NCBI RefSeq assembly: GCF_009910705.1
Contig: NZ_JAAAXJ010000001.1
Span: forward strand, 186,001 to 250,000
Length of the DNA stretch: 64,000 nt
Source: Microvirga arsenatis
GTDB taxonomy: Bacteria; Pseudomonadota; Alphaproteobacteria; Rhizobiales; Beijerinckiaceae
Reading direction: 5' to 3'
The notes below the pieces were generated by a model. The model worked only from the letters and a program-made list of their open reading frames with translations, made no database searches and had not been told where the DNA came from. Position 1 is the first letter of the stretch. Each line of letters starts with the position of its first letter. Shown piece after piece: positions 1 through 8,421 of this stretch. The translations under genes were made by a program, and so were the position numbers.

Positions 1-230
1 TGGGAGGTGGGGATGTGAGCGAGTGCCTATCAAGGTCTGGCGCCGGCACCCCCAACCTTGATCCCTCCCCACAAGGGGAAGGGAAACAGGCAGTGCCTCT
101 TTTATGAGCCAGCCTCTCAGGATGAGGGTTGAGGCTGATCTGCAAGATGGGAACACGAAGACTTCATCGCCCAAATCCTTGCCCTAGAGGGCATGACCTC
201 CAGTTTCAGGCAGGCCACAAGGATAGATCG

Positions 231-1775
231 ATGATCCGAAGCCTTCGCCTTGCCCTCCATGCTGCCCTTGCCCTCTCCCTTGCGATGCCCTTCGGCGCCG
301 GCGCTCAGGAGCAGCAGCCTCAAGGGCAGCAGCAGGAGCAGCGGCGCCCGCGGCCGGAGGCGAGGGATTCGCAGGCGCTGCCGCCGGAATCGGTGACGCG
401 GCACAGCCTGCAGCTTCCCGGGCGCACCCTGTCCTTCACCGCCACCGCCGGGCACCTGACCCTGACCGACCAGGGGGGCGCCCCCCAGGCGGAGATCGGG
501 TTCGTGGCTTACGCGAAGGACGGCTCCGATCCGGCTTCGCGGCCCGTGACCTTTGTGGTCAACGGCGGGCCGGGGGCCTCCTCGGCCTACCTGCACCTTC
601 TCGCCATCGGGCCCTGGCTGCTGCCCCTCGACGGGCCCGCAATCAGCCCCTCGGCCCCGCCGGCGCTTGTGCCGAACGCGGAGACCTGGCTCGACTTCAC
701 GGATCTTGTCTTCATCGACCCGCCGGGGACCGGCTACAGCCGGGTGACCGGCGGCGATCAGGTGCGGGAGCGGTTCTACTCGGTCCAGGGCGACATCGAC
801 GGGCTTGCGGCCTTCGTCACGCGCTGGCTGAAGGAGAAGGGCCGGCTCGTGTCCCCGAAATTCTTTGCGGGCGAGAGCTATGGCGGCTTCCGCGGGCCGC
901 TGCTGGCGCAGAAGCTTCAGAGCGACCAGGGGGTGGGCTTCAGCGGGCTCGTGCTCGTCTCGCCCGTCTTCGACTTCGACTGGCTCGACCAGGGCTCGGG
1001 CGCTCCCTGGACCAGCGCCGCGATCCTGCCATCCCTGGCCGCGGCCAATCTCTCCCGCCAGGGGCCCGTGTCGCGGGAGGCGCTGAGGGAGGCCGAGGCC
1101 TATGCTTCCGGCGAGTACCTCGTCGACCTCATGCGGGGGCTTCAGGACAGGGAGGCGGTCGAGCGGGTGAGCCGCCGGGTGGCGGAACTCAGCGGGCTCA
1201 GCCCCGAGGTGTCGCGCCGGCTTGCCGGGCGCATCGACATGAGGGCCGCTCAGAGGGAGCTGCGGCGCGGCTCGTCCGAGATCGTCAGCGCTTACGACAC
1301 CAACGTCGCCATCGCCGATCCGAACCCGAACGCCCAGGTCTCCCGCTTCGAGGACCCGGTGCTCGACGGCATGACGGCGCCCCTGTCGAGCGCGATCGTC
1401 CATCACCTGACCCATACCCTGAACTACAAGGCGGAGGGGCGCTACAGCCTGCTCAACGGCTCCGTCAACGGCGCGTGGCGCTGGGGCGGAGGCCGAAACG
1501 GCCCGGAGAACCTCGACGAATTGCGGCAGGCGCTCTCCCTCGACGGCAGGATGCGCGTGCTCGTCAGCCACGGCTTCACCGATCTGGTGACGCCCTATTA
1601 CGCCTCGCAGCTTCTCCTGAACCAGCTGCCCGAGCTCGGCCCGCAGAAGCGTGTGGCGCTCACGGTTTACGAAGGCGGCCACATGTTCTATTCGCGGCAG
1701 GCGTCGCGGCAGGCCTTCAAGGCCGATGCGCAGCGGCTCTTCGAGGAGGCCCTGCAGGCAAGGGCAGGCGAGTAG
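231..1775 (+). CDS. Secreted S10-family serine carboxypeptidase-like protein
   Basis: A 514-residue exported alpha/beta-hydrolase of peptidase family S10. The chosen ATG starts directly with a signal peptide (hydrophobic core HAALALSLAM, cleavage near AGAQ), followed by a Gln-rich linker; an in-frame ATG 102 bases upstream would bury the signal peptide. The oxyanion-hole motif NGGPGASS lies near residue 110, the nucleophile in GESYGG near 215, the acid in TDLVTPY near 451 and the base in GGHMFY near 484, so the catalytic triad looks intact. Periplasmic peptide trimming is inferred from the family; bacterial members are little studied. The next gene starts 11 bases after the stop and is probably cotranscribed. 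Confidence 0.88.
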   Translation: MIRSLRLALHAALALSLAMPFGAGAQEQQPQGQQQEQRRPRPEARDSQALPPESVTRHSLQLPGRTLSFTATAGHLTLTDQGGAPQAEIGFVAYAKDGSDPASRPVTFVVNGGPGASSAYLHLLAIGPWLLPLDGPAISPSAPPALVPNAETWLDFTDLVFIDPPGTGYSRVTGGDQVRERFYSVQGDIDGLAAFVTRWLKEKGRLVSPKFFAGESYGGFRGPLLAQKLQSDQGVGFSGLVLVSPVFDFDWLDQGSGAPWTSAAILPSLAAANLSRQGPVSREALREAEAYASGEYLVDLMRGLQDREAVERVSRRVAELSGLSPEVSRRLAGRIDMRAAQRELRRGSSEIVSAYDTNVAIADPNPNAQVSRFEDPVLDGMTAPLSSAIVHHLTHTLNYKAEGRYSLLNGSVNGAWRWGGGRNGPENLDELRQALSLDGRMRVLVSHGFTDLVTPYYASQLLLNQLPELGPQKRVALTVYEGGHMFYSRQASRQAFKADAQRLFEEALQARAGE

Positions 1776-1786
1776 GGGAATCGACG

Positions 1787-2176
1787 ATGATGGGGGCGAA
1801 GGTTCTGGTGAGCGTGGCGCTCGTGGCGCTGGCCGTGTCCGCGTGCAACAGCACGCGCAGCAGCCAGGCCCCCGCCGCAGCCATGCCGATGGCAGCGGCT
1901 CCGGCTGCTCCCGCTGCGGCAGGCCCCGTCATCGACGGGCCGCTTCTCGGCCCGGACGGACGCTGCACCGGGACGCCGGCGGGGACGGCCACCGCCATCG
2001 AGCCCGGCATTTCCGAATGCGACCTCGTGCGCCTCAAGGGCAAGCCCGCCACCGACGTGCTCGTGGGCGAGAGCGGCAAGGGGCAGCGCGAGGTGCAGGT
2101 GCTCTATTCCGAGCCGGGCGGCCGCGAGCTGTACTTCTTCGTCGACAACCGGCTCGACCGGATCGTGAAGCCGTAG
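1787..2176 (+). CDS. Small lipoprotein, possibly BamE-like fold
   Basis: A 129-residue predicted lipoprotein. The N-terminus (MMGAKVLVSVALVALAVSAC) ends in a lipobox, VSAC, so the mature protein would begin at Cys20 or Cys19 depending on which of two adjacent ATGs is used. An Ala/Pro-rich tether follows, then a compact domain (about residues 45-129) with the pattern GISECDLVRLKGKPATDVL and an end reading LYFFVDNRLDRIVKP. That pattern (a G-x-S/C-D-V-like turn, then strands ending in V-D-N-R-hydrophobic) recalls SmpA/BamE-type periplasmic domains, but I cannot confirm membership. It directly follows the carboxypeptidase gene and probably shares its transcript. Confidence 0.75.
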   Translation: MMGAKVLVSVALVALAVSACNSTRSSQAPAAAMPMAAAPAAPAAAGPVIDGPLLGPDGRCTGTPAGTATAIEPGISECDLVRLKGKPATDVLVGESGKGQREVQVLYSEPGGRELYFFVDNRLDRIVKP

Positions 2177-2201
2177 GCGCAGTGGCTGCCTCGCGGCCGC
2201 G

Positions 2202-2645
2202 TCAATAGACCTCGAACTCCCGGTAGGTGCGGCGGTAGCCGTCGTCATCCTCGCGGTAGCGCCGGTCATCCCTGCGGTACTCCCGCTCATAGCCGCCGTA
2301 ATCCTGCCCGTAGGCGCGAGGCGGCCTGCGATAACCGTCGTCGTATCCGCCATAGCCGCGGTCGAAGCCGCGGTCATAGCCGCCGCGGGCCACGAAGGCG
2401 CAGCGCTTCACGATGCCGGGCGCCGGGTCGCCGAAGACGCGGTTCGAGCAGGGAACTCCGCCGCCGCGCACGAACATCTCGACGCTGCGGCCGGGCACGC
2501 CGTAGATCACGCGGGTCGGATAGGGGACGCGGCAGAACCCATGCTCCCGCGCGCAGGGCACCAGCCCCTGCGCCTGGGCTTCCGGCAGGGTCCCGAGGAA
2601 AGCACCGGTGGCGAGCACCGCAGTGGCCAAGATCGCACGAAGCAT
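2202..2645 (-). CDS. Secreted Cys-rich protein with RYG/FGDP-type domain
   Basis: A 147-residue secreted protein of unknown function. The start chosen has a GGGAG ribosome site and begins a signal peptide (MLRAILATAVLATGAFLG, cleavage near AQAQ). The first half has the pattern CAREHGFCRV ... VIYGVPGR ... VPCSNRVFGDPAPGIVKRC. This matches a recurring small extracellular module, with spaced Cys pairs, an RYG-like strand and FGDPxxGxxKxC, that is found at the ends of polysaccharide-active and other secreted proteins. The C-terminal third is a low-complexity tail rich in Tyr, Arg, Asp and Gly. A hairpin with 9-bp arms (GAATGCCGC/GCGGCATTC, 2690-2724) separates it from the ABC-F gene upstream. Confidence 0.75.
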   Translation of the reverse strand: MLRAILATAVLATGAFLGTLPEAQAQGLVPCAREHGFCRVPYPTRVIYGVPGRSVEMFVRGGGVPCSNRVFGDPAPGIVKRCAFVARGGYDRGFDRGYGGYDDGYRRPPRAYGQDYGGYEREYRRDDRRYREDDDGYRRTYREFEVY

Positions 2646-2739
2646 GGTCGTTCTCCCAGATGAGGGCCTCACTGTACGGACCACAGGATGAATGCCGCCG
2701 GAACGCTGCGGTTGCGCGGCATTCAGGTGCCGGCATCCT

Positions 2740-4617
2740 TCAGGCGCCGGCCTCTTCGATCTCGCCGCTGACCATCAGCCATTCCTCCTCGACCGAGGCC
2801 AGGGTCGCGGCCGCCTCGGCGCGCATGCGGGAGAGTTCGGCGGCCTTCGCCGGGTCCTTCTGGAAGGCGGTGCCGTCGGCGAGCGCCGCATCCACCTTGC
2901 CGATAACCTCGGTGAGCTTCGCCATCCGGGCCTCGAGCCCCTCCAGCTTCTTCCTGAGGGGCGCGAGGGCCGCGCGCCGTTCGGCGGCGGCGCGGCGCTC
3001 GTCCACCTTCGAGCCGGCGGGTGCCTGCGGCCTGTCGGAGCGCTTCCCCGGATCGAGCTCGCCGGAGAGCACGAGCTGGCGGTAATCGTCCATGTCGCCG
3101 TCGAAGGGCCTCACGCTGCCGTTGCCGACGATCCAGAGCCGGTCGGCGCAGGCTTCGATCAGGAAGCGGTCGTGGCTGACCAGGATCACGGCGCCGGTGT
3201 AGTCGTTGATCGCCTCCATCAGGGCCGTGCGGCTGTCGATGTCGAGGTGGTTGGTCGGCTCGTCGAGGATGAGCAGGTGAGGGCCGTTGAAGGCGGCAAG
3301 GCCCATGAGCAGGCGCGCCTTCTCGCCGCCGGAGAGGGCCGAGACCGGCGTGTCGGCCTTGGCGCCCGGAAAGCCGATCTGCGCCGTGCGGGCGCGGATT
3401 TTCGCGACCGGCGCGTCGGGCATGCGCTCGGCCACATGGTCGTAGGCGGTCGCCTTCGGGTTCAGCTCGTCGAGCTGATGCTGGGCGAAATAGGCCACGT
3501 CCATGCGCGTGGGCGTGCGCATCTCGCCCTTCATGGGCGCGAGCCTGCCGCCGATGAGCTTGCAGAAGGTGGACTTGCCGTTGCCGTTGGAGCCCAAGAG
3601 CGCGATGCGGTCGTCCGGCGAGATCGTGAGGTTGAGGCGGTCGAGCACGATGCGCTCGCCATAGCCCACGGCGCCGCCTTCGATGGTGATCAGCGGCGGC
3701 GCGGCCGGGCGCTCCGGCCCCGGCAGGTTGAAGGGCAGCACGTCGTCTTCCACGATGGTGGCGATGGGCTCGAGCTTTGCGAGCCGCTTGACGCGCGACT
3801 GCGCCTGCCGGGCTTTTGAGGCCTTGGCCTTGAAGCGATCCACGAAGGCCTGCAGGTGCTTGCGCTCGGCCTCCTGCTTGGCCGCCATCTTGGCGGTCAG
3901 TTCGCGCCTCTCCGCATATTGCCTGGCGAAGGAGGTGTAGCCGCCGCGATAGATCGTGAGCTTGCCCCTGTCGAGGTGCAGGATGTGGTTGACGCAGGTG
4001 TCGAGCAGCTCCCGGTCGTGGCTGATGATCAGCACCGTGTGCGGGTAGCGTCCGAGATAGTCGTAGAGCCAGAGCGTGCCTTCCAGATCGAGGTAGTTGG
4101 TCGGCTCGTCGAGGAGCAGCAGGTCGGGCTCGGTGAAGAGCACGGCGGCGAGCGCCACGCGCATGCGCCAGCCGCCGGAGAAGTCCGAACAGGGGCGGTT
4201 CTGCGCCTGCGCATCGAAGCCGAGGCCGTGGAGGATGGCAGCCGCGCGGGCGGGGGCCGAATGGGCGCCGATGTCGGTCAGCCGCGTCTCGATCTCGGCG
4301 CGGCGCAGGCCGTCGGCGGTTTCCGCCTCGGCGAGCAGGGCGGCGCGCTCCTTGTCGGCGGCGAGCACCACGTCGATGAGCCTCTCCGGCCCGCCCGGCG
4401 CCTCCTGGGCCACGGCCCCGACCTTCATGCCGCGGGGCAGGGTGACGGTGCCGCTCTCGGTGGAAAGCTCCCCCTGGATGATCCTGAACAGGGTGGTCTT
4501 GCCCGCGCCGTTGCGGCCGACGAGCCCCACCTTGGCGCCTGTCGGCAGGTTGAAGGAGGCGCGGTCGAGGATCAGCCGGTCGCCGATGCGGTAGGTCAGG
4601 TCGTTGACGTGGAGCAT
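2740..4617 (-). CDS. ABC-F family ATPase, YheS-like
   Basis: A 625-residue soluble protein with two ABC ATPase cassettes and no membrane segments, the ABC-F plan of ribosome-associated translation factors. Cassette 1: Walker A GRNGAGKTT near residue 35, signature SDFSGGW, Walker B LLLLDEPTNYLDL. Cassette 2: Walker A GSNGNGKST near 340, signature SALSGGEKARL, Walker B LLILDEPTNHLDI. The arginine/lysine-rich linker (RFKAKASKARQAQSRVKRL) and the phrase YFAQHQLDEL are typical of the YheS branch rather than EttA. A C-terminal coiled-coil extension (about residues 530-625) follows. The ATG at MLHVNDL is preceded by AAAAGGCGG. The Crp/Fnr gene is divergent, 121 bp away. Confidence 0.9.
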   Translation of the reverse strand: MLHVNDLTYRIGDRLILDRASFNLPTGAKVGLVGRNGAGKTTLFRIIQGELSTESGTVTLPRGMKVGAVAQEAPGGPERLIDVVLAADKERAALLAEAETADGLRRAEIETRLTDIGAHSAPARAAAILHGLGFDAQAQNRPCSDFSGGWRMRVALAAVLFTEPDLLLLDEPTNYLDLEGTLWLYDYLGRYPHTVLIISHDRELLDTCVNHILHLDRGKLTIYRGGYTSFARQYAERRELTAKMAAKQEAERKHLQAFVDRFKAKASKARQAQSRVKRLAKLEPIATIVEDDVLPFNLPGPERPAAPPLITIEGGAVGYGERIVLDRLNLTISPDDRIALLGSNGNGKSTFCKLIGGRLAPMKGEMRTPTRMDVAYFAQHQLDELNPKATAYDHVAERMPDAPVAKIRARTAQIGFPGAKADTPVSALSGGEKARLLMGLAAFNGPHLLILDEPTNHLDIDSRTALMEAINDYTGAVILVSHDRFLIEACADRLWIVGNGSVRPFDGDMDDYRQLVLSGELDPGKRSDRPQAPAGSKVDERRAAAERRAALAPLRKKLEGLEARMAKLTEVIGKVDAALADGTAFQKDPAKAAELSRMRAEAAATLASVEEEWLMVSGEIEEAGA

Positions 4618-4738
4618 GCCGCCTTTTGGCGCGAGACGGGGGTGCTGGCAAGCCGTTTGGAGGCAGGGCTGGCGCGCCGTTACCGGCTTCCTAGAATCTA
4701 TGCTATAGCCAAGGATCGCGTACAGGGGGAGAGGATCG

Positions 4739-5425
4739 ATGGCACGGCTTGCAGGGATCAAGCTGTTCAAGGGGCTGGAGATCGAGCTCGAGCGCTTTGA
4801 GGCGCGGGCTAATTGGCGCCGCTTCGATCCCGACGAGGTTCTGGTCGATTTCGACGAGCCCTCCACGGATGTCTACTTTCTCCTGTCCGGCGAGGTGCGG
4901 GTGCTCATGCGCACCGCCTCCGGCAAGGAGGTGATCCTCTACGAGATGAAGCCCGGCGACCTGTTCGGGGAGCTCGCCGCCCTCGACGGCGTGCCGCGCT
5001 CTGCGAACGTTACGGCACTCACCCGGGGCGAAGCCTGCGTGATGCCGGCTTCCGTGTTCAAGGAATTGCTCTTCTCCCATCAGGCGGTGGCGGAGCGGCT
5101 CTTCTGCCTCATGGCCTCGCGCATCCGCGAGCTGAACGCGCGCTTCATGGAGCAGACGGTGCTCGACCTCCGGCACCGGCTCTACTCGGAGCTCCTGCGC
5201 CTGTCGACGCCGCGGCAGGACAAGTCGGGCGAGCGGGTGATCACGCCGCCGCCCTTCCATCACATCGTCGCCGCCCGCATCGGCTGCCGCCGGGAGCAGA
5301 TCACCCGCGAGTTCACCATGCTGACCCAGGAGGGGCTGATCGAGCGCACGAGGGGCGCCCTGATCCTGCGCCAGCCGGACGTGCTGAAGGCCCGCGTCGC
5401 CGAAGCCATGAGGACGGACGGCTAG
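4739..5425 (+). CDS. Crp/Fnr family transcriptional regulator
   Basis: A 228-residue regulator with an N-terminal cyclic-nucleotide-binding-type beta-barrel (roughly residues 20-135; LSGEVRVL, PGDLFGELAAL and VPRSANVTA mark the cNMP fold) and a C-terminal winged helix (VAARIGCRREQITREFTMLTQ is one residue too long to be the whole unit; the recognition helix is around CRREQITREF). No N-terminal Cys cluster like that of Fnr is seen, so oxygen sensing by an Fe-S cluster is unlikely. A GGGGGAGAGG ribosome site precedes the ATG. Its stop codon overlaps, head to head, the stop codon of the convergent EamA gene in the tetranucleotide CTAG. Confidence 0.88.
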   Translation: MARLAGIKLFKGLEIELERFEARANWRRFDPDEVLVDFDEPSTDVYFLLSGEVRVLMRTASGKEVILYEMKPGDLFGELAALDGVPRSANVTALTRGEACVMPASVFKELLFSHQAVAERLFCLMASRIRELNARFMEQTVLDLRHRLYSELLRLSTPRQDKSGERVITPPPFHHIVAARIGCRREQITREFTMLTQEGLIERTRGALILRQPDVLKARVAEAMRTDG

Positions 5426-6342
5426 CCTGCTTCCCTCGGCCGGGACAAAGGCCGTCCTTCGGTCATGGCCAGGGCGGTGGCGGAGAGCATCGCCGTCATG
5501 CCGAGGGCTTCGGGCCAGCCGAAGGCCTCGTTCGCAAAGGCGACGCCGACGGCGACCGCAACAACGGGGCTGACGAACGAGTAGAGCCCGGCCCGGAAGG
5601 CGCCCCAGTCGCGCACCAGCCAGAGATAGATCGAGAATCCGCCGAGCGAACCGCCGAGGACGAGGATGGCGAGGCCGAACGCCGCGCGCGGGTCCGCGAG
5701 CCCGGCGAAATAGGCGGGATCGTAGCCCTCCACCAGGAGCGACACGGGAATGAGGCCGAGCGCGCCGATGCTCGTCTCCCAGAAGGCAAGGGAGATCGGG
5801 TGCATCGTCTGCATCAGCGGCCGGCTGACCACGGCGCCCCAGGCATAGCTCAGGGTGGCCCCCGCCACGGCGGCGAGGCCGAGAAGGGCTCCCTCCTGCC
5901 CGCTGCCGGTGCGGCCTGAAAAGAGCATCACGAGGCCGAGTACGCCGAGCCCGATGGCACCGACCCGGCGCAGGGTGATCCGCTCCTGCCGGTAGAATGC
6001 GGCGACGAGGATCACGAAGATCGGCATGAGCGCAAGGTTGACGATGGAGGACAGGCCCGTCGGCGCCCTCGCCACGCCCCAGAAGAGAAGGCTGTAGCAG
6101 CCGGTGGTGATGAGAAGGGAGGCCACGATCACCCGGCCGGGCTGGTTCACCTTCAGCGGCAGGCCGCGCGCGAGGATGAAGGCGAGGTAGCAGAGCCCGG
6201 CGAGCAGGAACCGCATGGCCGCGAGAAAGATCGGCGGCACGGCCTCGGAGGCGATCTTCATGGGCAGCCAGGTGAGGCCCCAGATCAGGGCCATGAGGGC
6301 GAAGGCCGCAATCCTCCTCGTCTCGCTGCCCTGCCGCCGCAT
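5422..6342 (-). CDS. EamA/DMT-superfamily inner-membrane transporter
   Basis: A 306-residue membrane protein with about ten hydrophobic segments and two EamA repeats. The first begins FALMALIWGLTWLPMKIAS and the second AGATLSYAWGAVVSRPLM, which is the usual layout of drug/metabolite exporters of the RhaT/YdcZ/EamA class. The substrate cannot be told from sequence. The ATG at MRRQGSE has a GGGAGG ribosome site; longer in-frame starts upstream lack one and precede a non-hydrophobic, shadow-like stretch. It runs toward the Crp/Fnr gene and the two genes share 4 bp at their 3' ends. Confidence 0.85.
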   Translation of the reverse strand: MRRQGSETRRIAAFALMALIWGLTWLPMKIASEAVPPIFLAAMRFLLAGLCYLAFILARGLPLKVNQPGRVIVASLLITTGCYSLLFWGVARAPTGLSSIVNLALMPIFVILVAAFYRQERITLRRVGAIGLGVLGLVMLFSGRTGSGQEGALLGLAAVAGATLSYAWGAVVSRPLMQTMHPISLAFWETSIGALGLIPVSLLVEGYDPAYFAGLADPRAAFGLAILVLGGSLGGFSIYLWLVRDWGAFRAGLYSFVSPVVAVAVGVAFANEAFGWPEALGMTAMLSATALAMTEGRPLSRPREAG

Positions 6343-6409
6343 TCGCCCACCCTCCCATTGCTCGCGGCTAACCCTAGTGGAGGGCAGGGCGCCGGGAAAG
6401 CGGCTCCAC

Positions 6410-7090
6410 CTAGGGCCGTGGAGCCCCAGGGCCGTAGGCCGCGAAGAACACGCGCACCGCATGCTCCACATTGGCCCTGATCTCGTCCGGAGTCGGCGGA
6501 TCGCCGACGGCAAAGAGTTGGCGGCGCATCAGGCCGGAGACGCAGAGGTCCAGGAAATGCTGGGCCGCCACACTGGTATCCGCGATCGAGAGGCGCCCGG
6601 CCTGGACTTGGCGGTCGAAATAGGCGGCGAGGCGGGCGGTGCCCTGGCGCGGGCCGGCTTCATAGAAGGCGCGGCCGAGGGCAGGGAACTTCTCCGCCGC
6701 GCCGATCACCATGCGGATCGAGGAGATGTGCTCCGGCGTGCCCATGCGGCTGAGATAGGTATGGCCGAGCTGGGTCAGGACGGAGCGCACGTCCGGATCG
6801 TCCGCATCCAGCTTGAAGAGAACCTCGGCGAGCCCCTGCTTCTCCTCGGCCGTCAGGGCCGCGAACAGGCTCTCCTTGCTGTCGAAATAGACATAGAGCG
6901 TCCCCTTGGAGACGCCGGCCGCCTTGGCGATCTCGCCCATGCTGGCGCCGTCGAAGCCTCGAGCCAGGAATACCTTGCGGGCACCCTCCAGGATCTGGCG
7001 GCGCTTGGCGCTCTCGGTCCCATCCTCCATCGCATCGGGGAGTTCCCGATCCTGAGGGCTGTCATGCGCGGCACTCATAACTGCAATCAT
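6410..7090 (-). CDS. TetR/AcrR-family repressor of the adjacent efflux genes
   Basis: A 226-residue (or 222 from the second ATG at 7078) TetR-family regulator. The N-terminal DNA-binding domain is clear: RRQILEGARKVFLARGFDGA, then MGEIAKAAGVSKGTLYVYF, then KESLFAAL. The C-terminal ligand domain resembles the TetR_C_AcrR group. It is transcribed away from an EmrA/EmrB-type pair, and a perfect inverted repeat lies between the two starts, so autorepression plus repression of the pump is the obvious model. An AGGAA sits next to the first ATG, with very short spacing, and 12 bases from the second, so the start is not settled. Confidence 0.9.
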   Translation of the reverse strand: MIAVMSAAHDSPQDRELPDAMEDGTESAKRRQILEGARKVFLARGFDGASMGEIAKAAGVSKGTLYVYFDSKESLFAALTAEEKQGLAEVLFKLDADDPDVRSVLTQLGHTYLSRMGTPEHISSIRMVIGAAEKFPALGRAFYEAGPRQGTARLAAYFDRQVQAGRLSIADTSVAAQHFLDLCVSGLMRRQLFAVGDPPTPDEIRANVEHAVRVFFAAYGPGAPRP

Positions 7091-7105
7091 TTCCTGTTTC
7101 GACTA

Positions 7106-7126
7106 TTGACCGAACGGTTCGGTCAA
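7106..7126. promoter_or_regulatory. Perfect inverted repeat, likely TetR operator over the efflux promoter
   Basis: A 21-bp palindrome with 10-bp arms TTGACCGAAC and GTTCGGTCAA around a single central G. It sits 16 bp before the TetR start and about 100 bp before emrA. TTGACC at its left end can serve as a -35 element for the rightward promoter, with CATATA (7129-7134) 17 bp further on as a poor -10. Size, symmetry and position fit a TetR dimer site that blocks the pump promoter. Binding is inferred. Confidence 0.75.
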
Positions 7127-7224
7127 ATCATATATGTTCAGGCCATCAAGGCAGATCAAGGCTGTAACGGCAAGCCTGATCCTTTTGGTCCTTCGGGCTT
7201 CGAGCCGGCTTTGCAGAGGTTCAC

Positions 7225-8415
7225 ATGGCTTACCGGGAAGAGTTCGATCAGGGGGCAAAGGTCGGTGCCGGGTCCGCCGGGGAAGGGCACCCGGCGTCGA
7301 TGGTCCAGCCTGAGCAGAGGTCCGATGACACGGCTCCGGCCCGGAAGAAGGCGCGCAGCAAGAAGCCGCTGCTCCTCGCCGTCGTGGCGGCTGCGCTCGG
7401 CTTCGGAGCCTACGAAGGCTATGGCTGGTGGACCGATGGGCGTTTCATGGTTTCGACTGAAGACGCCTATGTGCAGGCCGACATCACCATCCTCTCGGCC
7501 AAGGTGTCCGGCTACGTCCAGTCGGTTGCGGTCACGAACAACCAGAGCGTCAAGGCGGGCGACCTGATCGCTAAGATCGACGACGGCGACTATCGCCTGG
7601 CGCTCCGTTCGGCCCAGGACAAGCTGTCGACGCAGCAGAGCGCCATTGCACGCATCGGCCGCCAGATCGAGGCAGGCCGCGCCTCGGTGGCCCAGGCGCA
7701 GGCGCAGATCGCCGCCGCGCAGGCGGATGCCGAGCGCGCCGAGAGCGACTACGCCCGCCAGCAGCAGCTCGCCCGCTCCGATTTCACCAGCCGTGCGGCG
7801 CTGGAGAACGCCAAGGCGGCCCGCGACCGCGCCGTAGCCAATGTGCAGAGCGCGCAGGCGGCCCTTTCCGCTGCCAGGGCGAATGTCGACGTTCTCGCCG
7901 CCCAGCAGACGGAGGCCCAGCGCGTGGCCGCAGAACTGCAGACGGCTGTCGAAAGGGCCGAGCGCGACCTCTCCTTCACCGAGATCCGCGCGCCGGTCGA
8001 CGGCGTGATCGGCAACAAGGCCATGGAGGTCGGCACCTTCGTGCAGCCCGGCGCTCGCCTTGCAGCCCTCGTGCCGCTCGCGAGCGTGCGCGTAGATGCC
8101 AATTTCAAGGAGACGCAGCTCGCCTCCCTGAAGGTGGGCCAGAAGGTGCATATCGAGGTGGACGCCTTCCCCGATGCCGAGGTCGTCGGCACGGTGGAGA
8201 GCGTGTCGCCGGCCTCGGGCGCGGTGTTCAGCCTGCTGCCGCCGGAAAATGCCACCGGCAATTTCACCAAGATCGTTCAGCGCGTTCCCGTGCGCGTCTC
8301 GGTCGATCCAGCCGTCGTCCGGCAGGGCATCCTGCGTCCGGGCCTCTCGGTGGTCGTCGACGTGGACACGCGCGTCTCGGCCGAGTCTGAAAAGACGGCG
8401 AGCCTCAGGAAGTAA
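7225..8415 (+). CDS. emrA: EmrA/HlyD-family membrane fusion protein
   Basis: A 396-residue periplasmic adaptor. After a cytoplasmic Arg/Lys-rich N-terminus comes one membrane anchor (LLLAVVAAALGFGAYEG, about residues 51-67). Then come the half-lipoyl motif TEDAYVQADITILSAKVSG, a long Ala/Gln-rich alpha-helical hairpin (about residues 140-240), the second half-lipoyl motif (FTEIRAPVDGVIGNKAMEVG) and a beta-barrel (VDANFKETQLASLKVGQ). This is the standard EmrA plan for linking an inner-membrane pump to an outer-membrane channel. No TolC-type gene is present nearby, so the pump must use one from elsewhere. emrB begins 6 bases after the stop. Confidence 0.92.
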   Translation: MAYREEFDQGAKVGAGSAGEGHPASMVQPEQRSDDTAPARKKARSKKPLLLAVVAAALGFGAYEGYGWWTDGRFMVSTEDAYVQADITILSAKVSGYVQSVAVTNNQSVKAGDLIAKIDDGDYRLALRSAQDKLSTQQSAIARIGRQIEAGRASVAQAQAQIAAAQADAERAESDYARQQQLARSDFTSRAALENAKAARDRAVANVQSAQAALSAARANVDVLAAQQTEAQRVAAELQTAVERAERDLSFTEIRAPVDGVIGNKAMEVGTFVQPGARLAALVPLASVRVDANFKETQLASLKVGQKVHIEVDAFPDAEVVGTVESVSPASGAVFSLLPPENATGNFTKIVQRVPVRVSVDPAVVRQGILRPGLSVVVDVDTRVSAESEKTASLRK

Positions 8416-8421
8416 GGAGCC

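Noticed and set aside
117-1682. Long minus-strand open frame opposite the S10 carboxypeptidase gene
   Set aside because: Arg/Pro/His-rich shadow frame of a GC-rich gene; no family motif and no ribosome site.
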